This document shows, in pieces, positions 50,531 through 57,491 of a stretch of DNA of 64,000 nt; within the stretch, counting starts at the first letter, position 1, and the number at the start of each line of letters is the position of its first letter. Location of the stretch: the NCBI GenBank assembly GCA_007132465.1, contig SLOP01000009.1:1-64000 (forward strand). The letters are read 5' to 3'. This DNA is from Candidatus Izemoplasma sp. (GTDB lineage Bacteria; Bacillota_I; Bacilli_A; Izemoplasmatales; Izemoplasmataceae). The position numbers and the translations under genes were made by a program. The notes beneath the pieces are model-generated. The model was not told where the DNA came from. It made no database searches and was given only the letters and a program-made list of their open reading frames with translations.

Positions 50531-50601
50531 GAAAAACTCCCCTTTCTCCCACACCCATTGTATCACATTATTACGTCGGCACAAATCTTATCACACACCA
50601 A

Positions 50602-50630
50602 TTCACTTCAAGCCGTCTTTGGTGTATAAT
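50602..50630 (+). promoter_or_regulatory. Promoter of the CYTH gene
   Basis: TTCACT (50602-50607), 17 bases, TATAAT (50625-50630), about 30 bases before ATG 50661. Confidence 0.68.
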
Positions 50631-50660
50631 GAGACTATAACCACACCGGAGGGATGTATC

Positions 50661-51257
50661 ATGGCTGAAAAAAACCGCGTTCTCGACAAGGAGTTACGCC
50701 ACGCATTGAACGAAGAGGATTGTTACACCATCATGGATTTTTTGATGGTGGAGTTTAGCGATCGTAAAGACTACCATTACAATTACTATTTCGACACCCC
50801 TGAGCGCTCGCTATCTAAACACAATACCACCTTGCGCTTACGCACGGTCGTGAAGGATCACGATATTTCATACCACTTGACGCTGAAAGTGCCGACGATT
50901 GATGAAGATACTCACTTGGAGTACCATGAGCGTTTGGATGAAAAAGAAATGCGGCTCCTTGCTTACAACAACAAACTCCCGCACGGTGAAATTGCCGAGT
51001 TAACGTCGATACACGGCGGCAAGGTTCAACTGGTCAACGTCATTAAAGTCAACCGTGTCTTTGCGATGTACATGGACCAACAAGTCTTCTTCGACCGCAT
51101 CTCACACCGGGGCAGAATCTACTTTGAAATCGGCACGCGCATCGACCAAACGAAAAACGGCGATACCGAACGTCTTATCAATCAGTTTAAAGGGTTGCTA
51201 AATAAGTTTGACATTATCTTCAAACAAGCCGAACGCCGTTCGGTCAAGTTCCGCTAA
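50661..51257 (+). CDS. CYTH-domain protein
   Basis: 198 residues. After a short N-terminus (KNRVLDKELRHAL), the blocks HYNYYFDTPERSLSKHNTTLRLR, YHLTLKVP, EYHERL, and the C-terminal YFEIGTRID match the CYTH (triphosphate tunnel) superfamily, which includes adenylyl cyclases of class IV, thiamine triphosphatase and inorganic triphosphatases. The N-terminal ExExK motif is not in its canonical form (DKELRH), so activity is not certain. Start ATG 50661 is 7 bases after GGAGGG. It is the second tunnel-fold protein in the window beside the VTC protein. Single-gene unit with its own terminator. Confidence 0.8.
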   Translation: MAEKNRVLDKELRHALNEEDCYTIMDFLMVEFSDRKDYHYNYYFDTPERSLSKHNTTLRLRTVVKDHDISYHLTLKVPTIDEDTHLEYHERLDEKEMRLLAYNNKLPHGEIAELTSIHGGKVQLVNVIKVNRVFAMYMDQQVFFDRISHRGRIYFEIGTRIDQTKNGDTERLINQFKGLLNKFDIIFKQAERRSVKFR

Positions 51258-51742
51258 GTTGAAGGAGGCTCGCGCCTCCTTTTTTTTGAAGATAATGGCA
51301 TCGATGTGTCGCGTTTTCACAAAACCACGGTGTTGAAAAACCCTCACGGCCACGTCATTGGCTTCATGGCACACCACCGCAACCGTGTTGGCTTTGCCAA
51401 ATGGAAAGGTTTGAATGTAGGTTATAATGCAATCCAACACGGCGTTGCCGTGGCCTTTGTTTTGATGCTTGGCATCGAGGATCACGGCATCAATCAGGGA
51501 GGCGTCCTCGGTCAAGGCGTACGGTGTGACCGCGTTGGGGACATGACGTTTTTTGTGAAACCAATCAGCGATTCACCATGGTATATCGCCAGGCTAATGT
51601 CCGGATAATCTTCTCGTTGGTTGACGTAAGACCGAGCCATAAAGACGCTGATTGGTTGAACAAACTGTCGTTGGGTGGCTTCGGGAGATAGCGCGATGAC
51701 ATCCCAGAAGGTATCCCACGTGATGTTATCGAGCGTGATCAT
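51198..51742 (-). pseudogene. GNAT acetyltransferase, frameshifted
   Basis: Two reading pieces on the minus strand form one GNAT-type acetyltransferase of about 160 residues. The first (51742-51512) starts MITLDNITWDTFWDVIALSPE and has the N-terminal strand and FVQPISVFMARSYV, as in BltD/spermine acetyltransferase-like proteins. The second (to 51198) has the acetyl-CoA site LDAKHQNKGHGNAVL and VRVFQHRGFVKT. The break is at a run of six A on the minus strand (T6 at 51549-51554). Adding one base there joins the two frames as GFTKKRHVPNAVTPYALTED. The tail past GFVKTRHIDAIIFKKK reads through the CYTH terminator and antisense to that gene's end, so the normal stop also seems lost. Pseudogene is favoured; a sequencing error in the homopolymer is possible. 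Confidence 0.7.
51262..51288 (+). terminator. Terminator of the CYTH gene
   Basis: AAGGAGGC-TCGC-GCCTCCTT followed by TTTTTT. Confidence 0.9.
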
Positions 51743-51889
51743 GATAAGGGGGCTCTCCTTTCACAAAAGTAATCACTTCCATTATCGCGCATGATGGTCC
51801 GTTGTGTTGGTGGACATGAATGCATGCGCTGTTGGGGTGGGTGTTCAGTTTGTTTCGTGTTGGTTGTCATCACAAGCGCCCAGACAAGC

Positions 51890-51919
51890 AAAAAAAAAGA
51901 TGGCCGTTAATCGACCATC
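51890..51919 (-). terminator. Terminator of the PH-domain gene
   Basis: Minus strand GATGGTCG-loop-CGGCCATC (one U-G wobble) then nine T. The TAA stop lies in the loop. Confidence 0.85.
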
Positions 51920-52383
51920 CGCCATTGCTTGGTGAGCTGCAAGTGTATGCCTTCGTGCAAATCTTCAATCTTTGCAAGGCTTGTAAGTTCGACTTTGTGG
52001 CTTGCTGAGGCGTAAATCATAATCGTGCCAAAGCCCAGCCGGCGCCCCATCTTCGTCCGGGTGACCTCATAGATCGACACGTGGTTGAGCGGAATAAAGA
52101 TGGTTTTACGAATCGCACCCGTGCGTCGCTTGACAATGATGCGCTGGTTGGTGAGTTCTACATGTTCTTTGCGCATGCCGAGCAAGAGCGCCAAAAAAAT
52201 CAGCAGGTATACCCCGCCAAGGCCGATGAGGGCATACAGCAAAAGTGGGTCATAGATTAAATACCCCACGCCGCTTGCCACAGCCAGCACCAACAAAATA
52301 ATCATCGGTAATTTTCCCAAGGCCGCAAAAGCCATCCACCGGGACGTTTTCGTCGTTAAAACATTCGCTTCGGTTATCTTCAC
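51907..52383 (-). CDS. Membrane protein with bacterial PH-like domain, second copy
   Basis: 158 residues. Two membrane helices (about 25-45 and 50-72; MIILLVLAVASGVGYLIYD, LLLYALIGLGGVYLLIFLAL) precede EHVELTNQRIIVKRRTGAIRKTIFIPLNHVSIYEVTRTKMGR, the classic YdbS/bPH_2 pattern, more canonical than the copy at 5322-5927. The start is GTG 52383, just after GGGGGTGG; upstream in-frame starts lie beyond the promoter. Extended -10 TGG-TATAAT on the minus strand (52420-52412). It is a single-gene unit ended by its own hairpin. Function unknown. Confidence 0.8.
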   Translation of the reverse strand: MKITEANVLTTKTSRWMAFAALGKLPMIILLVLAVASGVGYLIYDPLLLYALIGLGGVYLLIFLALLLGMRKEHVELTNQRIIVKRRTGAIRKTIFIPLNHVSIYEVTRTKMGRRLGFGTIMIYASASHKVELTSLAKIEDLHEGIHLQLTKQWRMVD

Positions 52384-52440
52384 ATAACCACCCCCGTCGT
52401 TTGTTACCCCCATTATACCACCAAAAAGACATCGGTCCCA

Positions 52441-52472
52441 AAAAAAATAAAATCCGCGTGAACGCGGATTTT
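52441..52472 (-). terminator. Terminator of the mrp operon
   Basis: Minus strand AAAATCCGCG-TTCA-CGCGGATTTT followed by ATTTTTTT, 2 bases past the mrpD stop. Confidence 0.92.
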
Positions 52473-52474
52473 GC

Positions 52475-54082
52475 TTACCACCAGACAAACACCGTAAGCA
52501 GCACGATGATCATGACGACGAAGAGGTAATTGGCTTGTTGGAATGTCATCTTATGCTCGCGGATATAACGCACCGCTTTGGGATCAGGCGCAATCACAAA
52601 GCGATAGAATACGTAGCCAATCGATAAGGCGAGAAAATAATCGAAGAAGTTCGCCCATGTGCCGATGTCAATGGTGCGAACTTGAAAACCGAAGAAACCT
52701 TCGCTGATGGGAATGTAAAAGTTCCCCAGCATGACGCACGCAAACGCCAAACTCATCAGTGTCAAATTTTTTAGCGGTTTGCGAATGCGAATTGTCATTG
52801 TCTTCGGACCGAAAAAGATCTGACTCATCTTAATAAACGACGTCGCTGTGCCGATGTTGACGATGAAGAGAATCCAGTAGCGAACACCCGAATCGATGAC
52901 GCCGTATTTGATGATTGCTTTGGAGATGAAGCCGTTGAAGAACGGCGCTCCCGTAATCGACAACATGCCGACAATCATGAAGATGCTCACAAACGGCATG
53001 GTCCGCATCACGCCACGGATGTCGGTGACTTTTTTCGTGCGGTACGCGCTGATGATTACCCCAGCCCCGAGAAACAACAAACTTTTGAAGAGCGCGTGAT
53101 TGAAAATATGCAAGAACCCGCCGATGAACATGTCGGGATCGTGCAGCTTTGAGAGTCCCATCATCACAATGCCAATCTGGCTGATGGTGTGGTAGGCGAG
53201 GATCTGTTTCATGTCTTTTTGGCTGAGCGCAAACATCACGCCAACCACCGCGGTCAAGGCACCAATCCAATAGAAGAAATCAGTGTAATTGAGGTTGGCA
53301 AATTCATACATTTGGTTCAACCGAATGAACAGGTAAAGCCCGCCTTTGACCACGAGTCCACTCAAGAGTGCGCTGATGCCGCTTTGGGCCACGCCGTGGG
53401 CGCGCGGTAGCCACGCATAGAGTGGCACAAAGGCGCTTTTGACCATTACTGCCACCATGAAAAGGGCGTAAGAGAAGCGCACGACAGTGAGCGAATCGGT
53501 GGCCGCGATGGCGTCGCGAACAAGCAAGATGTTAATCGTGCCGAAGCTGTTGTAAACCAAGATGATCGACAACAAAAACATCATCATCGCGACTTTGCTG
53601 ATCAGCAGATAAAAAAGTCCAGCTCGATAGGCGTCTCCGGTTTTCTTGAAGGCGATCAAAATCGTCACCAAAATGGTGATGAGTTCCATAAAGACAAACA
53701 TATTAAAAAGGTCATTGGTTTGTAAGAGCCCGAGGAAGACCCCTTGTAAAAACATCAAAAAGAAAAGGAAGTTATGGTTGGTGTTGCCTTTTTCAAAGGT
53801 GTAAATGAGGACCATCCACCAACTGAAGACACTTAAAAACATGAACGACACGCTGATTTCGTCGTTCACGAGGCTGATGCCAATCCATTCGTTCCACCCG
53901 CCGAGGACAATCATTGTGTCTTCGTAGTTGCCGGAAAACGCACGGTAATAAAGCACAAGCAACACGGTCATGAGTGCTTGTGCAACCAACGCCAGCCAGT
54001 TCATGTGACGGCTTTTAACCACGTAAAGAAAGAGCGCCGTCAACACGGGAATGAAGATCAAATACACCGGTATAAAATGCAT
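52475..54082 (-). CDS. mrpD: Mrp Na+/H+ antiporter subunit D
   Basis: 535 residues with about 14 membrane helices, of the NuoL/M/N-like antiporter family. The proton-path Glu is in FNMFVFMELITIL (near 135), the central Lys in AVMVKSAFVPLYAWLPRAHG (near 220), and a further Lys in FNHALFKSLLF (near 335). ALLSGLVVKGGLYLFIRL, IGALTAVVGVMFALSQKDMKQILAYHTISQIGIVMMG and NGFISKAIIKYG are typical of MrpD. It is the last gene of the operon E-F-G-MbhD-B-C-D; its ATG overlaps the stop of mrpC by one base (TAATG). The complex exchanges sodium for protons across the membrane. Confidence 0.92.
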   Translation of the reverse strand: MHFIPVYLIFIPVLTALFLYVVKSRHMNWLALVAQALMTVLLVLYYRAFSGNYEDTMIVLGGWNEWIGISLVNDEISVSFMFLSVFSWWMVLIYTFEKGNTNHNFLFFLMFLQGVFLGLLQTNDLFNMFVFMELITILVTILIAFKKTGDAYRAGLFYLLISKVAMMMFLLSIILVYNSFGTINILLVRDAIAATDSLTVVRFSYALFMVAVMVKSAFVPLYAWLPRAHGVAQSGISALLSGLVVKGGLYLFIRLNQMYEFANLNYTDFFYWIGALTAVVGVMFALSQKDMKQILAYHTISQIGIVMMGLSKLHDPDMFIGGFLHIFNHALFKSLLFLGAGVIISAYRTKKVTDIRGVMRTMPFVSIFMIVGMLSITGAPFFNGFISKAIIKYGVIDSGVRYWILFIVNIGTATSFIKMSQIFFGPKTMTIRIRKPLKNLTLMSLAFACVMLGNFYIPISEGFFGFQVRTIDIGTWANFFDYFLALSIGYVFYRFVIAPDPKAVRYIREHKMTFQQANYLFVVMIIVLLTVFVWW

Positions 54083-54417
54083 TATTTACCTTCTCCGCGG
54101 CGCAAAATCTCGCGCCATTCAACGGTTCCATAGTGATGGAACACTTTGATGCAAAGCATGAGCGCCAGCGCTGTCACGGTCGATCCGATGACGATGGTGG
54201 TAATCATCAAGGCTTGTGGAAGCGGGTCAGCGATGATGTCGGCCGCCCCGTTGATGATGGGGATTGAGCCGCCTCGCCAGTTCCCGAGGTTCAAAAACAG
54301 TAAAATCACGCCCGACTCAATGATCGTCACGCTAAAGACGCTCTTGATGATGTTTTTGCTCGTGGAAAGGCCATACATGCCAATGAGAATCACAAGAAAC
54401 GTTAACATCGGATCCAT
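54082..54417 (-). CDS. mrpC: Mrp antiporter subunit C
   Basis: 111 residues with three helices, NuoK-like. The block TFLVILIGMYGLSTSKNIIKSVFSVTIIESGVILLFLNLG and DPLPQALMITTIVIGSTVTALALMLCIKVF are MrpC hallmarks, including the conserved Glu in the second helix and the DPLPQALxLTAIVI motif. It begins right where the preceding mrpB stop ends, and overlaps mrpD by one base. It is a membrane-integral partner needed for ion translocation. Confidence 0.92.
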   Translation of the reverse strand: MDPMLTFLVILIGMYGLSTSKNIIKSVFSVTIIESGVILLFLNLGNWRGGSIPIINGAADIIADPLPQALMITTIVIGSTVTALALMLCIKVFHHYGTVEWREILRRGEGK

Positions 54418-55110
54418 TTAGCGACCCTCCTTCAAAAACGCCGTAAAGATCGCCCATAAGCCTAGCGCGACTTTAAAACCGACGAGGATGTTTAACGTGA
54501 CAAGATAAATGGCTTGGTTCGAACCCCCGTGTGTATCATAAGGAAACACGTTGGTGAAAAAAGTGCCTCGGGTAAAGATGCTCAGCGACGCAATAATCAA
54601 TATGGTTAAGTACAAGAACTTCTCCACGGTCACAATCATGCCGATGTTGGTTTCTTTTTCGGCATCGATGTAATAAAGTATCAAAATTGCCGTCGCCACG
54701 ATGGCGCCACCTTGGAACCCCCCACCGGGAGACACGTGACCGTTGACAATGATGTAAAACCCAAACGCCAGCATCAAGGGATAGACCAGGCGGCTGAAGG
54801 TCACAAACAAGTCAGGGGTTTTAAACTTATCAAGCATGAAACGCGCGTTTTTCTCTTCGATATCGTGTTTGCTAATCCAGATGATGCCTGAAACGGCAAT
54901 CAACAAAATCCCTGCCTCAAACAGACTATCGAACAAGCGATAATCAAGCAGAATCGCCGTCACAAGGTTGTTTGAGCCGGTTTGCTCAGCACCGTACTCG
55001 CGGAAGTAATCGGCGCTCGTCTGATAAAGCTGGTCAAGGTCGCTCAGCGACACGATGAACACCGCGAAAATCGCCAGCAACATCACAATCAAAATGCCCT
55101 GTCTAATCAC
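54418..55110 (-). CDS. mrpB: Mrp antiporter subunit B with MbhE-like N-terminus
   Basis: 230 residues. The N-terminal 100 residues (VTAILLDYRLFDSLFEAGILLIAVSGIIW) match MbhE, the second small piece that in MrpA is part of the C-terminus. The rest (TFSRLVYPLMLAFGFYIIVNGHVSPGGGFQGGAIVATAIL, LYLTILIIASLSIF, LNILVGFKVALGLWAIFTAF) is MrpB. So MbhE is fused to MrpB here. The start is GTG 55110, which overlaps the MbhD-like gene by 8 bases; longer in-frame starts (to 55152) lie deeper in that gene. It directly precedes mrpC. Confidence 0.83.
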   Translation of the reverse strand: MIRQGILIVMLLAIFAVFIVSLSDLDQLYQTSADYFREYGAEQTGSNNLVTAILLDYRLFDSLFEAGILLIAVSGIIWISKHDIEEKNARFMLDKFKTPDLFVTFSRLVYPLMLAFGFYIIVNGHVSPGGGFQGGAIVATAILILYYIDAEKETNIGMIVTVEKFLYLTILIIASLSIFTRGTFFTNVFPYDTHGGSNQAIYLVTLNILVGFKVALGLWAIFTAFLKEGR

Positions 55111-55678
55111 CGAAATCACGATCCTTAAACGTGATGACCTCAATCGCATCATAATCGCGTGCCATTTGTTTCAGTTTGTGCATCAAAATGTTCGACTCTT
55201 TGCCCTTCAGCAAATATTTACCCGTCTCTTCGTCTTTTGAAACAATCAGGTCAACGTTCGTCTCTTCACACAGTTTTTGTTCGCGTCCACGACCGACCGA
55301 ACAAAGCCTGACGTCGTTTGAAATGTTGAGTTCCAAATGGTAAAAATCGGTGAAGCGTTTTAAGAAGATGTAGCCCACGCCCGTAAACGCATCGTCGCTG
55401 ATGATGAAATCATCCATTGCCTTATCGAGCACGATAAACTCACGTTGACGGGAAATGCTGATGACGTAAATCAGCGGGATGATGGCACTTCCAATGGCCA
55501 CTTCGGCAATCGCCACGTCAGGGGCTTTGTTGATGACATAAAGGCTCGCCGTGACAAGGCTGAAGACCGCAATCAGCACGATGATTGTGCCGGTGTTTTT
55601 ATGCGTCACAATGGCAATCGCCATAATAATCAAGAGCACTTGGAGGGCATACGCTGTGATTTCGAGCATATCAGGCAT
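55103..55678 (-). CDS. MbhD-like (DUF4040) subunit with extra C-terminal domain
   Basis: 191 residues. Three membrane helices with IAIVTHKNTGTIIVLIAVFSLVTASLYVINKAPDVAIAEVAIGSAIIPLIYV are the MbhD/DUF4040 core (KAPDVAIAEVAIG is its hallmark), which in standard Mrp is the C-terminal part of MrpA. Then comes a soluble tail of about 100 residues (TDFYHLELNISNDVRLCSVGRGREQ, ILMHKLKQMARDYDAIEVITF) that I do not recognise. It likely faces the cytoplasm. Start ATG 55678 follows GGAGG and overlaps the mrpG stop. With the MbhE piece fused to MrpB this shows that MrpA is split in this operon. Confidence 0.78.
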   Translation of the reverse strand: MPDMLEITAYALQVLLIIMAIAIVTHKNTGTIIVLIAVFSLVTASLYVINKAPDVAIAEVAIGSAIIPLIYVISISRQREFIVLDKAMDDFIISDDAFTGVGYIFLKRFTDFYHLELNISNDVRLCSVGRGREQKLCEETNVDLIVSKDEETGKYLLKGKESNILMHKLKQMARDYDAIEVITFKDRDFGD

Positions 55679-56018
55679 ACAAATCTTCCTCCTCTTCCTT
55701 CCGGCGTTGCTTGGCAGTTTCCGACTCAATGCGGCGTATGTCGACGCCGGTCAAAAAGGCGCTTCGGATGTTCACGTGACTGCTGATTGGGCTCGTGATG
55801 AGCAAGAAACCAATCAGCATAAGAAAACGCAGCACGTAGTCAAACTCCGTGATTCGCGATAACAATAACGCAATGAGCACAGTCAACGAGCCGACTGTAT
55901 CTATGGTCGCCGCCGATAAAATACGTGTGTAAAGGTTTTTTAACCGGAAGATGGCAATCATGCCAAAGATGATGAACAACCACGACATGATGAGCAAGAA
56001 AATAATGGGAACAATCAT
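55671..56018 (-). CDS. mrpG: Mrp antiporter subunit G
   Basis: 115 residues. IFLLIMSWLFIIFGMIAIFRLKNLYTRILSAATIDTVGSLTVLIALLL and LMLIGFLLITSPISSHVNIRSAF are the MrpG pattern, with three helices and a charged C-terminal tail. Start ATG 56018 shares ATGA with the mrpF stop. The reading frame extends upstream to 56126 but that part overlaps mrpF. Confidence 0.88.
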   Translation of the reverse strand: MIVPIIFLLIMSWLFIIFGMIAIFRLKNLYTRILSAATIDTVGSLTVLIALLLSRITEFDYVLRFLMLIGFLLITSPISSHVNIRSAFLTGVDIRRIESETAKQRRKEEEEDLYA

Positions 56019-56290
56019 TTCTCTCGCCCTCCCGTCATGATGTATTTTGACAATAAGGTAATCGTCAAAAAACCAACGATTCCATACGCAATCGCGATGT
56101 CCATGATTGTCAGGCTGTCGACCCAAATTGCGTACACCGCCATGAACATGACGACCTTGGCGCTGATTAAGTTAATCATCAACAGCCGATCCCAAATAAG
56201 CGGCCCCATCACCAGGCGAATGAAACTAACGAGAATCGCCAAGATCAACATGAACATCGTGAACACGACAAACCATTCAAAAACCGTCAT
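56015..56290 (-). CDS. mrpF: Mrp antiporter subunit F
   Basis: 91 residues with three helices; RLVMGPLIWDRLLMINLISAKVVMFMAVYAIWVDSLTIMDIAIAYGIVGFLTITLLSKYI is the MrpF pattern (GPxxxDRxxxxN and DIAIxYAxxGF). It shares ATGA with both mrpE before it and mrpG after it. Confidence 0.92.
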   Translation of the reverse strand: MTVFEWFVVFTMFMLILAILVSFIRLVMGPLIWDRLLMINLISAKVVMFMAVYAIWVDSLTIMDIAIAYGIVGFLTITLLSKYIMTGGREK

Positions 56291-56814
56291 TGGCGATCTC
56301 CTTTCTGCTTAAGCAAGCGCTCAAATTTCTGACGTATCGGTTTTTCCAACGCTTCGGCTGTCGCGCCGGGTGGGGCGATGGTCATCACCGTAATCATGTG
56401 TTTTTCTGTGTCGGTGTCGATGGTGATGGTGCCCGGTGTCAACGTAATCGAGTTGGAAATAATCCCGATCAGCACAGCATCCTCGACATCGAGTTCAATG
56501 TCAAACACGACCGGTTCATAATGATGGGCAAGCAGGTTATACACGTAGATGAAACTCGCCTTATAAATCTCCACGAACAAAAACACGACGTAAACAACAA
56601 TCGTCCGTAACTTGATGGCATGGTACACATACCCATCATCATCGTAGAGCACGTTGTGCGTCATCATCGTCACCACGCCGCATATGAACACGCCAGCCAG
56701 CACCGTCTGCAAGCCGAGGTCCCACATTAAAAGAAACCAGAACACAAGCAGCACGAAAAACAGCTTGTAGCGCAGGCGGATAAAGCGTAGGCTTTTTTGC
56801 ATGAATGGCTTCAC
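56287..56814 (-). CDS. mrpE: Mrp antiporter subunit E
   Basis: 175 residues, with two or three N-terminal helices and a soluble C-terminal domain. LFVEIYKASFIYVYNLL, LTPGTITIDTDTEKHMITVMTIAPPG are MrpE hallmarks (NSITLTPGT is fully kept). First gene of the operon; start GTG 56814 is 8 bases after AAGGAG, and an extended -10 promoter lies about 30 bases upstream. Confidence 0.9.
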   Translation of the reverse strand: MKPFMQKSLRFIRLRYKLFFVLLVFWFLLMWDLGLQTVLAGVFICGVVTMMTHNVLYDDDGYVYHAIKLRTIVVYVVFLFVEIYKASFIYVYNLLAHHYEPVVFDIELDVEDAVLIGIISNSITLTPGTITIDTDTEKHMITVMTIAPPGATAEALEKPIRQKFERLLKQKGDRQ

Positions 56815-56842
56815 GTGACCACTCCTTAGTCTAAACGTCAGT

Positions 56843-56851
56843 ATTATACCA
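56843..56851 (-). promoter_or_regulatory. Extended -10 promoter of the mrp operon
   Basis: Minus strand TGG-TATAAT (56851-56843), about 28 bases before the GTG start of mrpE. Confidence 0.65.
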
Positions 56852-56862
56852 TGAAAACGCTT

Positions 56863-57411
56863 TTAGTCAAACGGATACTGTCGCGCAGCCGCAAGCAGCG
56901 CAACCACCGTTTTGGCGTCTTGAATCTCACCGTTTTCCACGCGTTTTATCGCCTCGGCAAACGGCATAAGCACGACGTCGACAAACTCATCGTCGTCGCC
57001 AATTTGTGGGGTTGTTGTCGGCGTTGCGTGCAAGGCCAAAAAAATCTCGACCCGTTCATCGGAAAACCCAATCGCCGAATAGATGCTGGAAAGCGGCGTC
57101 AGTGTTGGTGCATCATACCCGGTTTCTTCAACCATTTCACGGTGAGCACAACGCATCCCGTGCTCACCCGGAAAATCTTTTTTCCCCGCGGGAATTTCCA
57201 AACTGTCTCGGCCAATAGCGTAGCGGTGTTGGCGTACCAATACCACCTGTCCTTGATCGGTCACAGGCAAGGCCGAGGCGGCGCCGACATGTTTCACCAC
57301 GACGCGCTTGGCTTCCCGCCCATCGGGTAAACGCACATCATCTTCAATGAGTTCTAAAAAGTCGTTTTTATATTTTGACGCGCGCCGTAGGCGCGTTTCT
57401 TTGAAATTCAT
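56863..57411 (-). CDS. nudF: Nudix hydrolase, ADP-ribose pyrophosphatase-like
   Basis: 182 residues. LEIPAGKKDFPGEHGMRCAHREMVEETGYDA is a Nudix box of the G-x-E-x7-REUxEExGU type, with one extra residue between the first Gly and Glu compared with the usual Gx5E. Before it, ALPVTDQGQVVLVRQHRYAIG and, after it, SIYSAIGFSDERVEIFLA match ADP-ribose pyrophosphatases (NudF). They hydrolyse ADP-ribose and similar nucleotides. RBS GGAGGGA precedes ATG 57411. Single-gene unit between the mrp operon and the AmmeMemoRadiSam genes. Confidence 0.87.
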   Translation of the reverse strand: MNFKETRLRRASKYKNDFLELIEDDVRLPDGREAKRVVVKHVGAASALPVTDQGQVVLVRQHRYAIGRDSLEIPAGKKDFPGEHGMRCAHREMVEETGYDAPTLTPLSSIYSAIGFSDERVEIFLALHATPTTTPQIGDDDEFVDVVLMPFAEAIKRVENGEIQDAKTVVALLAAARQYPFD

Positions 57412-57491
57412 ACACTGTCCCTCCGTCCGGTTGTCTTTATTTTACCACATGCACACCCTTGACACGCTAGAAAGAAGAGCGCGTTCAGCGC

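Noticed and set aside
56019-56126. N-terminal extension of MrpG
   Set aside because: It lies inside mrpF in another frame, and the MrpG core starts at 56018.
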